Assembly (NCBI GenBank): GCA_002633005.1
Contig: NMRA01000034.1
Span: 767,766 to 831,765 of the forward strand
Direction of reading: 5' to 3'
DNA: 64,000 nucleotides
Origin: Phoronis australis
Lineage: Eukaryota; Phoronida; Phoronidae
Shown here: positions 23,376-35,500 of the stretch, piece by piece
Position numbering within the stretch: the first letter of the stretch is position 1
Layout of the letters: each line of letters starts with the position of its first letter
Made by a program: the position numbers and the translations under genes
The notes under the pieces: model-generated
Told to the model about the DNA's origin: nothing
Databases searched by the model: none
Seen by the model: the letters and a program-made list of their open reading frames with translations, nothing else

Positions 23376-24185
23376 TGAAGGTTAGCAAAGTATGAGTACA
23401 CATCTGCACAACATGGAGGCTGGTATGCATTATTGTCTTCAAATTCTCAACAATTTGTGAGGTAGGAGGGAACCATCACTGGTACTAATACATTACTAAG
23501 GAAGAGTTACTTGGTGGTCTTATGTGTCAGTTGTGCATGGAGACGCATACAGTTAGATTTGCAAAAAGGACAAATCTTGAAAAAGAAAAGGAAGTAATGG
23601 TTCTATTTTTTTAAATAAAGGTAAAACAAATTTCAAATTAAATCAAAATGTCAAGGGACGTCCCAGTCAGTATAAAACACTTAGGTTTACGACAAATATC
23701 TCGTGTTAAATCACGTCAGTACAGTAAAATCTCACAAATTTAGGACACAACATGGACAACCGCTGAAATTTTATTTTCCCATTTTTCAGGTAAAAACATT
23801 GCAAAAATATAATGTTTGACCACGGTAAAGTTATAATGATAGGTACGGTCACACAAAATTTTCAAAAACTTCTGGGTCTAACAACAATGTAAGACCTTTA
23901 AAATGAGAAAAGGGCGATTTTGGAAAATTATAATTGTCCAAAACTGGTGAGATTAACTGTCAAGTCATAAATGTTTGTTGTGTTTGGTGTTTTTAAATTC
24001 AACAAAATGTCCCTAAATTACGTTAATTTACCTTGCACACTGAAACAGAAGAAAAGGAAGTTCCATAACAATGAGTGCTTTTAGCAGTTTAAGACATGTT
24101 CTTCCTCATGTGCGAAGTTATTTGTCAGAATGAAAAGCATGCTAGGGTGAATACATCTGTTTTTACTGAAATTAGCTGCTTGAGT

Positions 24186-27100
24186 TTAGGGTATACCTTT
24201 GTAGGCGTACTCCAAAGCACTAGATATCGTTCTCATGTCCGTTTCCATACTGCGCGCCCAGTTTTCGACATCTCCAATTTCCTAGAAATGACAACAACAC
24301 GCACAAGCGTTAGTGGTCTTCCAAGCACGAAATATGTTATGCAACAATGAACCATGAAGTGATCTTATTACAACACGCGAAGCATAGTTTTCTTCTGAAT
24401 ACCACCAAAAAGAAACATTGATTGAACTACACAAAATGGTTTTGAAATTGAAACTTTGAAGCCCCATGCAATGCCATCTAGAAAACCATTACCATGGTTT
24501 GTGTTTTGTGTAGAACCCTTTGTTTTTGATTGTTACATACGACGAGTTGGCATTCCTAATTACAGGCAGGAACACTGCAGACAGAATGGAAGTCACTGAC
24601 AGCTTCAACAATACAAGACTTACTGTTGCTCATTCAATTCCATGCAACAATTTTTATACTTGAATAATTTGCAGTGTACTTTTGAGACACATGTGTCGTG
24701 GTACGTCTTCCATGTAGGACAGTACTGAAGAACAGTATTAACAACATGGTGTGGTTGCTTTTGGGTAAAATGCTAAAGGTAGTTGCACCTTATACAAAAT
24801 GGCTATTCTCAAGTTAACTTTTGAGACGAGTTAAGTGAGGAAGCCATCATATCAAAAATTAGTGCCATTCAAGTGACGACTGTTGGGCAATCTAAGGCAA
24901 ACTGTGGCAGCATGCTGTGTGTGAAGTTCAATTGTTGTTCGCGAGGTGTCAGCTACAACCTAGACGAGTTGAGTTGACTATGTCACCACATGTACTTTTA
25001 GTTCATCAAACATTGTGATCTGTTTTACCTTTAATGCTGTGTTGAAGTCTTCGACAAGTTTCAGCCACTGTGCTGTCTGCTTTGCAAAGTGATTAGCATT
25101 GCTTTGTAATATTTTTGTTTCTGTGTCTAACTTCTTCTGATTAACGTAAGCATGAGCAACACTGAAATTGAAAAACAAAAAATAAAGTGAATTTTTAAAA
25201 GCAAATTGTGTCCCACGAAGCAAGAACAGCAGCTATACCTTTTGGTTAACTGGACACTCCTAGAGTAATGCCAGGACTCCATTCATGAAGGGTGGGTATC
25301 ACAACATACAGCAGTGATATTTGCAAACTTTACGTTTATTACAATGGCCAATTACATCTATGTGCATTGAAGTGTTAATTTCAATTAAAAGTTAGTTGAA
25401 CCATTCTTACTGGTAACAAGGTATCTACACTACACATCAGAAGCCAAATATGGTGCAAAAGTGATTAGACTCCTCTGTGCCCAACAGAGCAAGCACACAG
25501 CTGGTAACTACTTCCATTTTGTATGCAGGTTTGCATCCACACTATGATTTGCTCTGAGGCAAATTACCCTAGAACAAGTTACTCTACCTCGATGAGGTGG
25601 GGTTACGTTGTCACAAATGTGCCAAGTTTTCCCAGCACAAATTGCGTCCACCTTACTAACCAGTAACTTGTTCTAAAGTAACCTGTAGTGTGGAGAGCAA
25701 CCATGAAATTTAACCTGGCCCAGGTCCATCACAGTAAATAGTACCAACGAGTCTGACCTCATGATAGCCAGCCAGCTACCTGTATGAAGACTAATTATAT
25801 CAAAATACAGCTAGGGACCACTGTGTGTTAACTTCATTTAGACCTCGATAATTCACTCCGCCAGGTAGTTCTGCTCGTCAGCTTGTTGTGAAACCCATAT
25901 CAACACCTAGGGGCATATGCAAAATCTGGGATTCAACCAAACCTCTCCCCACCTTGCCCGTTTAGCAGCAGAATAATGGTAGAACAGCAATTTTTCAGCA
26001 CTGGTAACTAATTTACTATAGCTTAAACAAGGAACAGTGTAATTTTTAGTATAACAATAATTTTGTGTCACATTTTATTTGGCCAATTTTTATCATTATC
26101 AAATTACAAAGCTGTATACTTAATATGCAATTTTGCAACAAAACTAATGCCATGAGTGAACACTTATGTCATAACTAGATAAGTCCCAGATAGTAATGCT
26201 AAACCTAACTGGAACAAGTCTTAATAGTTGAAAACAATGTCTTCTACGTAATTGTAACCCCTTCAAAGAAGCTGTTGATGGACTTACCCCGAGTTCAGAT
26301 GATCAACCAATGCATGTGTTAGGTGACTGGCTGCAGCACAAGCTTCTTTTCGCCGTTTTTCTAGAGACAGGCCAACAGAAAGATGTAGAGAAACATAAAA
26401 GTGTAATTTCAAAGTTTAAAAAAAATCTTTGTTATCACAACGTGGTCAATTCACCATTGTTGCACGGAGGCATGTTCACATACTTTGTGTAAAAATTCCG
26501 ACATAATTTAAAAATGTCTGTGAATGAAAGAATCGTATCGCCTTTTGTCTGTCTTAGCCACCAGAATTTCATTTTTTTAACCAGAAGTTGCCATTGTGTT
26601 TTGACAATGCTAACGAGTTCTAGATCCAATGTTTCCCACTACCAACTAAGTATGAATTGCCGATTAACTGGGGTAGGTTTGTCACAGACTAAGAATATAA
26701 TGGTGGTTAGCTCAACAAGCGTAAGACTCATGACTCTCAAGGAGAATCATAGAGAGGCCAAGAAGATGTATTTCACTTAGACAGAACAGTGTCCACTCAA
26801 AACTTCCCATGTGCATAGTGGCACTATCCTTTTGTGCTTGGGAAGCTTTGGGCAAATTGAGCTTTGTTCTGGCTTTATCACCATGGTCAGGTTGTGAGCC
26901 TATTACTACTAAATGTAATCTGAATCTTACACATTGTGTGCCACACTTAGTGAATTTTCCAATTTCAAGACACGCAGAAGTACTTGACGCAAAAACTAAT
27001 AAAAATTGGAAACTCAAGCCGTAAAATTTCTCTTAACATTATTGAGCTTTGTGGCTCCTTTAACTTGAAATAATGTTTGCTAGAGTCAGTTAGTCATTAA

Positions 27101-29035
27101 GCAATGACAGGAGAAATTTTGTAGTGAGCTTAAAGAAATTTTTAATATCTGCAAGCCGCAAGCACTTCAAATGCTGCATAAATGAAAATGTTCATCATCT
27201 TTCCAAATCCATGCAATATGCCATGTATGGTTGGAAATTTTTTAGTTAAGTTTTGCAGTCACATCCCCGATAATCTGGAGTGAGTTGAAGAACACTTATC
27301 ACTCAAGAGTTCCAGGGGCTTCTGAAAGAGCACCAAGGGGGTTGTGTTGTGCTATAAAACCTCTCTAAATCACTTGCCAATAGGCAATTGCCTATTGGCC
27401 AATGGATATGGACGCTTGACTCGTATACTAGTGGCCTGTGTTCGATATGCAAATTGACAGGTGGGTTTTTCTACACTGGAGATCAACTACTAGTAAGGCA
27501 AGACCCACGAAACACAGAGATGTTCAAAAGACTTCCAAGTGGTATAGGGTAGCCTTCCGCAGACCCAGTTTCTTAAAGAGTTACCACCATGCATTTTCCT
27601 AGTTTTTGAGGTTTCAGTTAGCTAATATGGAATGAATACCATAACATCTAACTAACAAAAATTAGTTATTTCCAAGTTTCCTGCCAAATGTAATGGGTGG
27701 AAGACGTTTGGTCACTTGACAATCCATTGCAATGGTCTAACACAGCAGATCAGAAGACGAAGACAACTATGAGCGAGAACTGAACAATAATTAAGCAGAC
27801 AGAAAGTAGAGTGGATACCAAATTCAACCTCAAATAGTTGAAGAATCAGACAATGAATTCGATTTCCCACTTAACAAAATTCGGTCGGCTTTGAGGCCGT
27901 ATGAACTCAACCCACTTGCACAAGAAACCCTACAGACATGTCTGAGCCACAATCAACTGAACCAACGGGTGGTCAATAGTCACAAAATAGACAATTAATA
28001 ATCACTAGCAATGGCCACAGTAAACCTGAGTCACTTGTATTCACTGTTGCCATGATGGAATGAGCACGATCTAAATACAATTCCATAAGCCTACGTGTCG
28101 TAGCACTCGATTTGGGACAGGGTTGAGGGCCTGGCATCACTCGTCCTAGAACGGAAGCAGTTTCAATTTTCGTTATTTCTAAAATTTTCTAACACACTTA
28201 CAAGGTGGCAAGCCCTTCATCGTAACGCCGCTTTTGTGTTTGGTTGAAACACGATTCCTTGAAATGTACGGAACAAAGTGTGGCTCATGACTGAATAGCA
28301 TGTTGCACGCTACATTCCACACTCTCGTGCGGTGCACAAACCGATGCCACTTCTGTGCAACTTTCACAAATTTATGGACTTTGAACACAGAGACATTCTC
28401 CATCTCGTTGCTGTTACTACATCTTTCACAAACACAACTTTTCATGTCTGAAAAAGGCGGCTCTCCGTGGACATTCCTCGCAACTCCTCAATGTCGCACT
28501 GGCATAAAATAACAACCGCGGAGAGTCTTCCATCCGTTACATACAACTCCGATAAAAGAATTTAAAAAAAATATTTGGCTCGTTTCTTAGCCACAGGTAT
28601 ATTAAAGACTATTAAATCTCTTATGGTGTATTGATAAGACACAAGGTCATAATGGGAGCTCTTTAAGAGAAAAGCAAGATATCCCTATGCATTTCAGGCC
28701 AAGCACATGATCACACTAGCTCTAGCCTTTACTCCTAAAATTTTTGCGAGAACTGAATGCAACGCTAGGACCTCGCTAAAATCTAGCCACAATCACGGGT
28801 TCTCATTTAAAATACAAGGCAATATTTCATGTAATCTTTCAAAGTCTTGCCTTTTACCGAGGTCCGACCGTTACTGAACTCTAGCCATGCTTGCTAACAA
28901 CAGAAAACATTACATTGTCACTGGCTTTGAGTTGAGTTAGATTGTGTTCGACTTCAAAACTTCCGCGATTATACCTTGTTCTTCTTTCCGGTGTTGCTGT
29001 TTAATATTATGCTCCTTAAGTAAAGCTGACAACAT
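24186..29035 (-). CDS. BLOC1S1: BLOC-1 complex subunit 1 (BLOS1/GCN5L1), complete, four exons
   Basis: BLOS1 is a small coiled-coil subunit shared by BLOC-1 (lysosome-related organelle biogenesis) and BORC (lysosome positioning). It is also linked to mitochondrial protein acetylation as GCN5L1. Exons in transcript order: 29035-28975, 26360-26288, 25161-25029, 24281-24186. All junctions are GT-AG and in phase, giving 120 residues against 125 in human. Recognised blocks are MLSALLKEH (1-9), EKRRKEA (21-27), ALVDHLNSGVAHAYVNQKKL (about 37-56), HFAKQTAQW (66-74) and GDVENWARSMETDMRTIS (92-109), ending ALEYAYKGIP then TAA. In the last exon a GT follows YK, but reading through gives a natural C-terminus, so I end it at 24186; an extra short exon is the alternative. 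It is head to head with the integrin gene. Confidence 0.95.
25537..25699. repeat. Inverted repeat in BLOC1S1 intron 2
   Basis: CCACACTATG...AGAACAAGTTACT (25537-25583) is partly repeated in reverse complement at 25662-25699 (AGTAACTTGTTCT...GTAGTGTGG). It is probably a MITE remnant. Confidence 0.5.
26361..28974. other. BLOC1S1 intron 1, no gene recognised
   Basis: A 2.6-kb intron. It includes a perfect 24-bp palindrome at 27376-27399. Overlapping open frames at 26514-27024 and 28179-28512 lie on opposite strands and have no family features. Confidence 0.6.
27376..27399. repeat. Perfect 24-bp palindrome
   Basis: GCCAATAGGCAATTGCCTATTGGC is its own reverse complement when read over 27376-27399. 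It contains two inverted CCAAT boxes. It lies within an intron, so a regulatory role is speculative. Confidence 0.8.
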
Positions 29036-29421
29036 TATCGTTTCGCAGAATACCACTTAATTAACTAAACAAGGCTACATAAGCAGATGAGTCACACATT
29101 TGCCATTCTTCTGCAAAATTTGGAAGGCAAAACGAGAAACACAGCAAAGCTCTGAGATCCGGAAGTGTTGAGTTGCACACAAACTTATTTTATTCATTCG
29201 CACAAAATAAGTGGGTCAAATAAATATCTCTAATATGTAAGACAGAACATCATATATATTTACAATTTAGTAATTATAATACAAAAATTAACATGAAAAT
29301 TAGATTATTTATTTCCAATCTACTGTTTGACTGGAAAACCAGTTTGTACTAGTTTTTATTGAATTCTTGCGCGTCTCCTATGCTCGCTTGTGTTCGCGCA
29401 CCTGAACGAGACTTTCTGAAA
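29036..29421. promoter_or_regulatory. Bidirectional promoter between BLOC1S1 and integrin alpha
   Basis: The two start codons diverge with 386 bp between them. The spacer contains CCGGAAGTG at 29159-29167, an ETS/GABP consensus of the kind common in bidirectional housekeeping promoters. It also contains TGAGTCA at 29088-29094, the AP-1 core. No strong TATA box is placed for either gene. An in-frame upstream ATG at 29359 exists for the integrin, but the ATG at 29422 has a better context (A at -3, G at +4) and starts directly at a signal peptide. Confidence 0.7.
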
Positions 29422-29588
29422 ATGGAGTGGAAGAGGCTAGTTGTGTGTTTGGTCTTCTGTGTTTCCCTTTGCCATGAACTTTTAGCGTTTAATTTGGAAC
29501 CAAGGTTAGCTATCGTAAAAGAAGGACCAGAAAACTCTTATTTTGGATATGCCACAGCACCTCATATTGTTGATGGAGGGGGAAGTTT
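29422..29588 (+). CDS. Integrin alpha exon 1 (signal peptide and first propeller strand)
   Basis: Codes for MEWKRLVVCLVFCVSLC as the hydrophobic core of the signal peptide, then FNLEPRL and the first FG motif, ending in phase 2 at a GTAAGT donor. The next coding exon is 26 kb away, and the phase-2 join restores GGGSFLLVGAPRA, the expected first FG-GAP repeat. Confidence 0.92.
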
Positions 29589-32500
29589 GTAAGTAGCACG
29601 ACAACTCCTTTTTTGTTTCACACCTGTGTGGATTTTCAGGATTTTGACCGCCGTTTGTGTTTACTTTTTAAGTTCTGTTTCTTTAAGGCCCCAGTTGGAC
29701 CTGGTCGTGTTAAAACTTGATAATGTGATTTCTCTGCTCCATTCACTCATACGTGAATAATTTATTTCGTCTATTTTGAAAATTAATGTTTAATTTTGAC
29801 GTGCTAGACACTAATGTAGCTCTAACTCAGTCGTAAACTGTGGCACTGGAGTGGCCAGGGGCAGGGTACCGGGTAGGCCTAGTTCACAAAAGCAGATAGT
29901 TTACTATATTTAGGTCAGTTGTCTGTTTATCGGGAGATGTACTTTTTGAATGTTTTCTTCTGTAAATTGTAATGCACTTGTAATTCAGCATTTGAACAAA
30001 TTTCAACTGTCAGGGAGTAGCAACATCTCTGCACTTGGATTCGTCACAGATTGATTCACGCACGTGCATCGCATTATAAATTGATATGTAACTACTGGTT
30101 TTTGTTGCATTTAATGATTAAACATTGTGTGCGAAGAAAAGATGGATTTGCTCAGTAACTAATCTTATGTTTCAAGTGTGGGATATTTTATATGTGGTTG
30201 TGCTGATTTAATTTGAACTGAGTTCAGTTAACCCAATCTCTCATGTTCCAGAGTAAACCCAGCTCTTTCTTCAGAACTTGAAAATTTTGGCCTCATACAA
30301 AGATATTAGAGTAATGTTTAAAAATACTAAATAGTCGTAGAAATGGGTGTGTTGGACTCATTTTATCAATGCCATTTATGTTGACCTATCGGCTTTGGAT
30401 CTGAGATTTTGACCAGGGTCACTCTGCAAAGGGAACTGGGGCTTGAAGTTTTTCTCTTATAGCAAATTTAAAAGTGATCAAGTGGAGGGTGCTCCAGACC
30501 ATCTGGAGCCCTTCTGGGTAAAAGTGGAGTAAACGGTCCGTCTTGAATATTACTGTCGGGAATCAGTTTTCACTAAATAATGGCAATGTCTGTTATTCAT
30601 TGAAACTGGTTCCCAGTGGCCGTTTTGGAGAGGGACCTGTTCACTCCACTTTACCCCCTGCTATGTCCTCACCATCCAGTGTTAATGAAAATACTTAAGA
30701 AATCTTTGTAATCATGTAGCACCTCAGTGTTTTAGTCTTAATCATTCAGTTTCAGTTGAATTCATCTTGTTATTTTGTGACTGTGTCTTTGCTTAGCACT
30801 GATTTCTCCTTGAAGTGTTTGTGATTATTTAGATTTGCCATTCCTTCACCTGAAGGTGATCATTGTAAAGGTTGTTTTTCTTCATACCTCTCTCACCTTA
30901 AACATATGATTCAGCTCGTAACTGTGCTCAAATGCCAAAAGGTCACTTGCAACTGTGATAAGGATGGGTTTGTTTGTAAAACTGGGGAATCACGAATTAT
31001 TCATGCCTGATAAGATGCTGTCTGTCATCCCGTGAGGTAAAATTCAGAGCCAGTTGGGGGGCAAAAATAATTTCCAAAGTTGTCTTCTTTTCAGTTTTCA
31101 ATGATTTCTAACATTTTGTTGGGGATGATGATAGCTTTGAAAATAATGTCTGATAGTATGTATGGTGCTGAACAGACAAAATGAAATTTCCCTTGTCTGC
31201 CACATAATGTAAATAAATTGATTGAGATTTGCCCTAAAGTGTTTTAACCAATTACATTTTTTTANCGTGCAAATTCAGTTTCCAAATATATTGACCGCAC
31301 TGAGTGATCCAAGTCTGAGGGAAATGTTTTTAAAAATATAATTTCAAAACATTTCTGTCTGTCCTTGTCAACCCTGTGTGAATGGAGAATGTCACAAACT
31401 GTTGTGAGACATTTTAGTGGCTGCAGACAGTGTTATGGTATGGAATGAAAAAATATGGAAAACCCAGTGTTTTAACTAACCAAGACAGTTGTTTTATTTA
31501 ATTGTGTAGTGCGCTGACATCTAGAATTGGGCATATGAGTCTACAGTTATGCACAACACTTTTAGAGTAAAACCAGTAAAAGAGGCCTTTTTTGCTGTCG
31601 CATTAATCAACATATGGCAGAGAGGACTTCTTTTATGTCAGTTTTCACTGAAAATAATTTGGTGATGAGAAAACAAATGTGCTGCTAGTGAAAACGACCT
31701 GTGTAGACAGCTTGTCTGTCTGAGGAGACCACAAAGGTTTTCGAAAGTGTTTTAGTTTGAAAATACAGCATATTTTGTCTCTCATGTGAACATAATATTT
31801 TTGTGCATGAGCCTATGTGTTGAGTACTTTAGCAAACCAAAAATTCTTGGAAAATGCTTCATTTGGGGCAAAACGCATTATTTTGATCTTCCTATGAATC
31901 TGCACATGGCATTTGTCTGGAAATGTGATCCGTTAATTTGTTTATAATGTTAACAATTTTCAGAGCTGGTAATCCCTATTTTATATGTGGCTGTCTGGGG
32001 TAGCTTGGCCAGATTAAGAAAAATTGGAAACTATATCTGTGGGAACATAGTAAATTGTTCTCCTGTTTGGGATAGTCTCAGACATTTGTGACAGTCGAGT
32101 TCAACCCAAAATATGAATTTTCTTGATTCTGAATTATTGGGACACGAGAAGAGTTGCGCAACTTCTGTTCCTGTTGCGGGAGTCCCATGGGAGTAATCAT
32201 TTGAGGTCATGGCTCGTTATATAAGCATGCAGAGTCAACTGTTGCACTGTCTGGTGTTTAGTTAGAGAAGTAGAAATAAGTCCAATGCCACTGGTTCACT
32301 AAGTTATGTGACTGAGAAAGATCTAGAGAAGTTGGGTTGGAATTTTGATAGACTTAAAGTTTCTCTAATGGGAAATGGTATGTAGTCGCTATTAGTTGAT
32401 GTGGGGGATGCGAACTTACTTATCTAATGATTCCAGTTCTACATGCGAAATTGTTTTTGAATGGTTTCCGTGTTGAAACTTCTTAGTTGAGGAAGTTAAT

Positions 32501-35500
32501 GGTCAAAATTCATGTGATGAGCATACAACTATTTTTAAGATGTTCGTTAGCCACTGTGAATCTTATTTGTAGCTGTTCGATTAATTTGGCACTCCAGAGG
32601 CCTGTTTCTTGAATAGTCTATTTAGCCAAAAGTTGATTTTTTGTCTTTCGACTTTTAGTCCTTGTCCTGATTTCATGAAATAGGCTAATCCATCTATTAA
32701 CTGATTTTTAGACAAAAGTTAAAGAAACAGCCCCAAGATGAAATGGGCACTGATTGACGTGAGAATGCTAATATTAAGTTCACACTGATGGCTGAAATGG
32801 TAGCTGTTTTCAGTCACAAAAAACACTGGCGTCTTGGTCAGGTAGATATATTGTCTGCCATTGGGTCATTTTCACCTGTGTACTTTATTTTCTTTCTTAC
32901 GATACCTATCCTTTTTAAAGTTGGAATCAATTTTTAGCATGTTCTCACTCCTCCAACAGTGTTGGGGCTTTTTACAAGCCACTCTAAAAGTGCCTGCAAA
33001 TGCATCCCTTGCAATTGTTCACATTGCTGGCGTTTTTCTTGTTAACGAGCCAAATTGTGAATGATTATAAATATGAAATCCCAGCTGCATTTTGAGATCT
33101 CTGACTATATTGTAATTATCCACTTATTATGCTAGAAAATTGAGAAAATGGTTGTTTTTCCATTTTTCAAATGCTGATTACTTTGCTACAAATAAGGGAA
33201 ACTTTACTAAATGTTGTTTTATGATAACTACTTAGTACAAACCGTGGTGGTTATAGATTAAAATGGTCTTAATCTTTACTCTTGTGGAGAAATGTGACAA
33301 AATAGGATTTTTGTTTTTGGTCATATTGTGTGCTGAATACATGAAGAAATTACAGCAACACGTCTCGAGAAGGTAAGGTACATCAAAACATCATGGTCAG
33401 TTTCTTAATACAGTCATAAGGTGTCACTCTGAGTCTGATGATGAACCTAGTGGGTGCGTTTGAGATTCTTCCGGAACTGAAATGTAAAAAGTGAGGAGCA
33501 TTCTGGAACCCTTGCCTCTTGGGTTGGTGCCTGAATTATGAAATCTCAAAATTACATTTTAGATTTTTGTTTACATGTTAAGTTATCAACAGCAGTCATA
33601 TGCAGAAATGTTGACCGGAGATAAAATTTAGTTTTGATTTTGAGGCAGTCTCCAAAATGGACTGCACGGTACCTAAACTACATGGTTAACAGACTCATAA
33701 ACATGGTCACAGACGCATGAACACTACTCACGTACCTGCAAACACCGTTCACTGACTCACAAACACGGGAACGGACTCATAAAACACGATCCATTCACCC
33801 AAATACACGGGATACAGACTCACATTCAAAAGAAACCCGGTTAACGGACCGCCAAACACGGTTTACGAACAAAATGTAGATGTCAGCTGACCCAGGAAGC
33901 CGATGAGTCCGTGACCCGTGTGACCCGTGTTTATGGCATGCTTTATCGGAGTGAACCGTGTTTGGTGGTCCGTTAACCGTGTTTCTTTGTGTATGTGAGC
34001 CCGTGTCCTGTGTATTTGGGTGAATGAATTGTGTTTTGAAAGTCCGTTCCCGTGTTTGTGAATCAGTGAACGGTGTTTGCAGGTAGTGAGTCGTGTTCAT
34101 GCGTCCGTGACCATGTTCCTCCACGTTGCTTTCAACAAATTGTGTTGAATGAGGGACTGCTGCTGAACTAAACAAGTATCTGACTACACAAATTAACAGT
34201 CAAGAATTTATTTCTAGGTCAATAGCTGTAAAATATTCATGGAATTAGTGGGGGCTGTTGGAAGCTTCTGACCTATGTTTAGAAATAGGATAGCTGTTCC
34301 TGTTACGTTTTCCCAAATATTATTCTTGTTAAGGGTGAAATTGTGAATCTTGAATTTTTGATGGCAGTCTCCTGAGTAGCAGAGGGGTATAGAAGGAAAA
34401 TAAGGATACCCACCTATTTATAGAGTGGATTCGAAAAAGGACCCATTCATCGGGAGCTTCCATGAAAAAGTCACGTGTTTTGCAACACAACTTTTGAAAT
34501 CTTTTAATATGTTGGAATCACTTCTGAAGATTTTTGTTTATTGGAAAGTGAAACTTTTTATTTTTAAAATCCTAAAGGTAAATACTTTTGCAGGGGATCA
34601 CATCAGAAGACATCCTTTGGTAAGCAACTTTGTTAGGAAAGGCTCCCTCTCACATTGAATCTGATTGTGAAAAAATCACCCATCTTGTATACCTCTTCTG
34701 TGGGAATACTCCTTCCAGGCTAAAGCATAGGTTACAATGTGTCGTGTGTTTGAGTGAAAACAGTTGGACACACATTCCAGATTAATGAGGAACACATTGT
34801 AGGCTAGTGATAGGTCTGTAACCCCTCTGGACCTACTGATGTGCAGTTAACTGGCTCACTTGGCCAATGGACTCTTAACTGCCTTGATATCACTTAAATG
34901 TGTTTCTGACCATGCTGTCAGTTTTAAAATGTCATTTGTGGTGGATAAGAAGCTCTGTTTACTTTCCAAATGAAAGGTGGACATTTTTAACCCGAAGGCA
35001 TGATTTAGCAGGCTGCTTAAAATGCAATAATTGGTTTTTAAAGATATTATGTGCTTTATCATGCACGCAGGTGTCAGAAATTCGGTGTCTTGGCTGGTGG
35101 TACGCTTATGGTGTAGTGCATTTTGGTGAAAACGTTTCAGTTTGAACATGAAAGATATTCTTTTAAATTCTGCCTTAAATATTGTACTCAGTGTTCTGCC
35201 TTGCAGCCTTAGTCACCAAAACGGACGTCGTATTCACTCGATGAAACATCATGAACACTCAGGTGAATGCCCTGTTGATGTTGTCACTCATTGTTTCTGT
35301 CTAATAATGGGTTACTCTAGTGGGTCATATGTTCAAGGCTGGATACTTGGATTGATAAAATGTTTGTTTTTGCCTTCATCACCTAAATCCATCTTCACAT
35401 GCCGAGTTTGTGGGTGGCAACATGAGCTTTCCTGGGCTCAGCTTTCCAAAGTATTGAATCAACTGTATGAAACAGAAAGGTCTGGATTTTGAATGTTGAA

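Larger units (their letters stand above)
16363..24185. other. Intergenic region between convergent zinc-finger and BLOC1S1 genes
   Basis: About 7.8 kb with no recognised gene. It contains a G run at 17660-17670, MITEs at 17935-18100 and 21760-22140, a degenerate foldback-like stretch at 22290-22550, a dinucleotide-rich tract at 23336-23375 and a repeat shared with integrin intron 1 at 23718-23790. The longest open frame (21113-21484, minus) has no domain features. TTTATT near 23766 (AATAAA on the minus strand) could serve BLOC1S1. Confidence 0.55.

Noticed and set aside
29359-29421. Upstream in-frame ATG for the integrin.
   Set aside because: It would put 21 extra residues, including charged ones, before the signal peptide; the ATG at 29422 has the better context.
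33795-34175. Minus-strand open frame of 126 codons.
   Set aside because: It spans the foldback element; its His/Thr-rich repeats follow from the 22-bp tandem DNA units.
34856-35492. Overlapping plus- and minus-strand frames, one with 116 codons and a CxxC phrase.
   Set aside because: No family recognised, opposite-strand overlap, and location in an integrin intron with no splice support.
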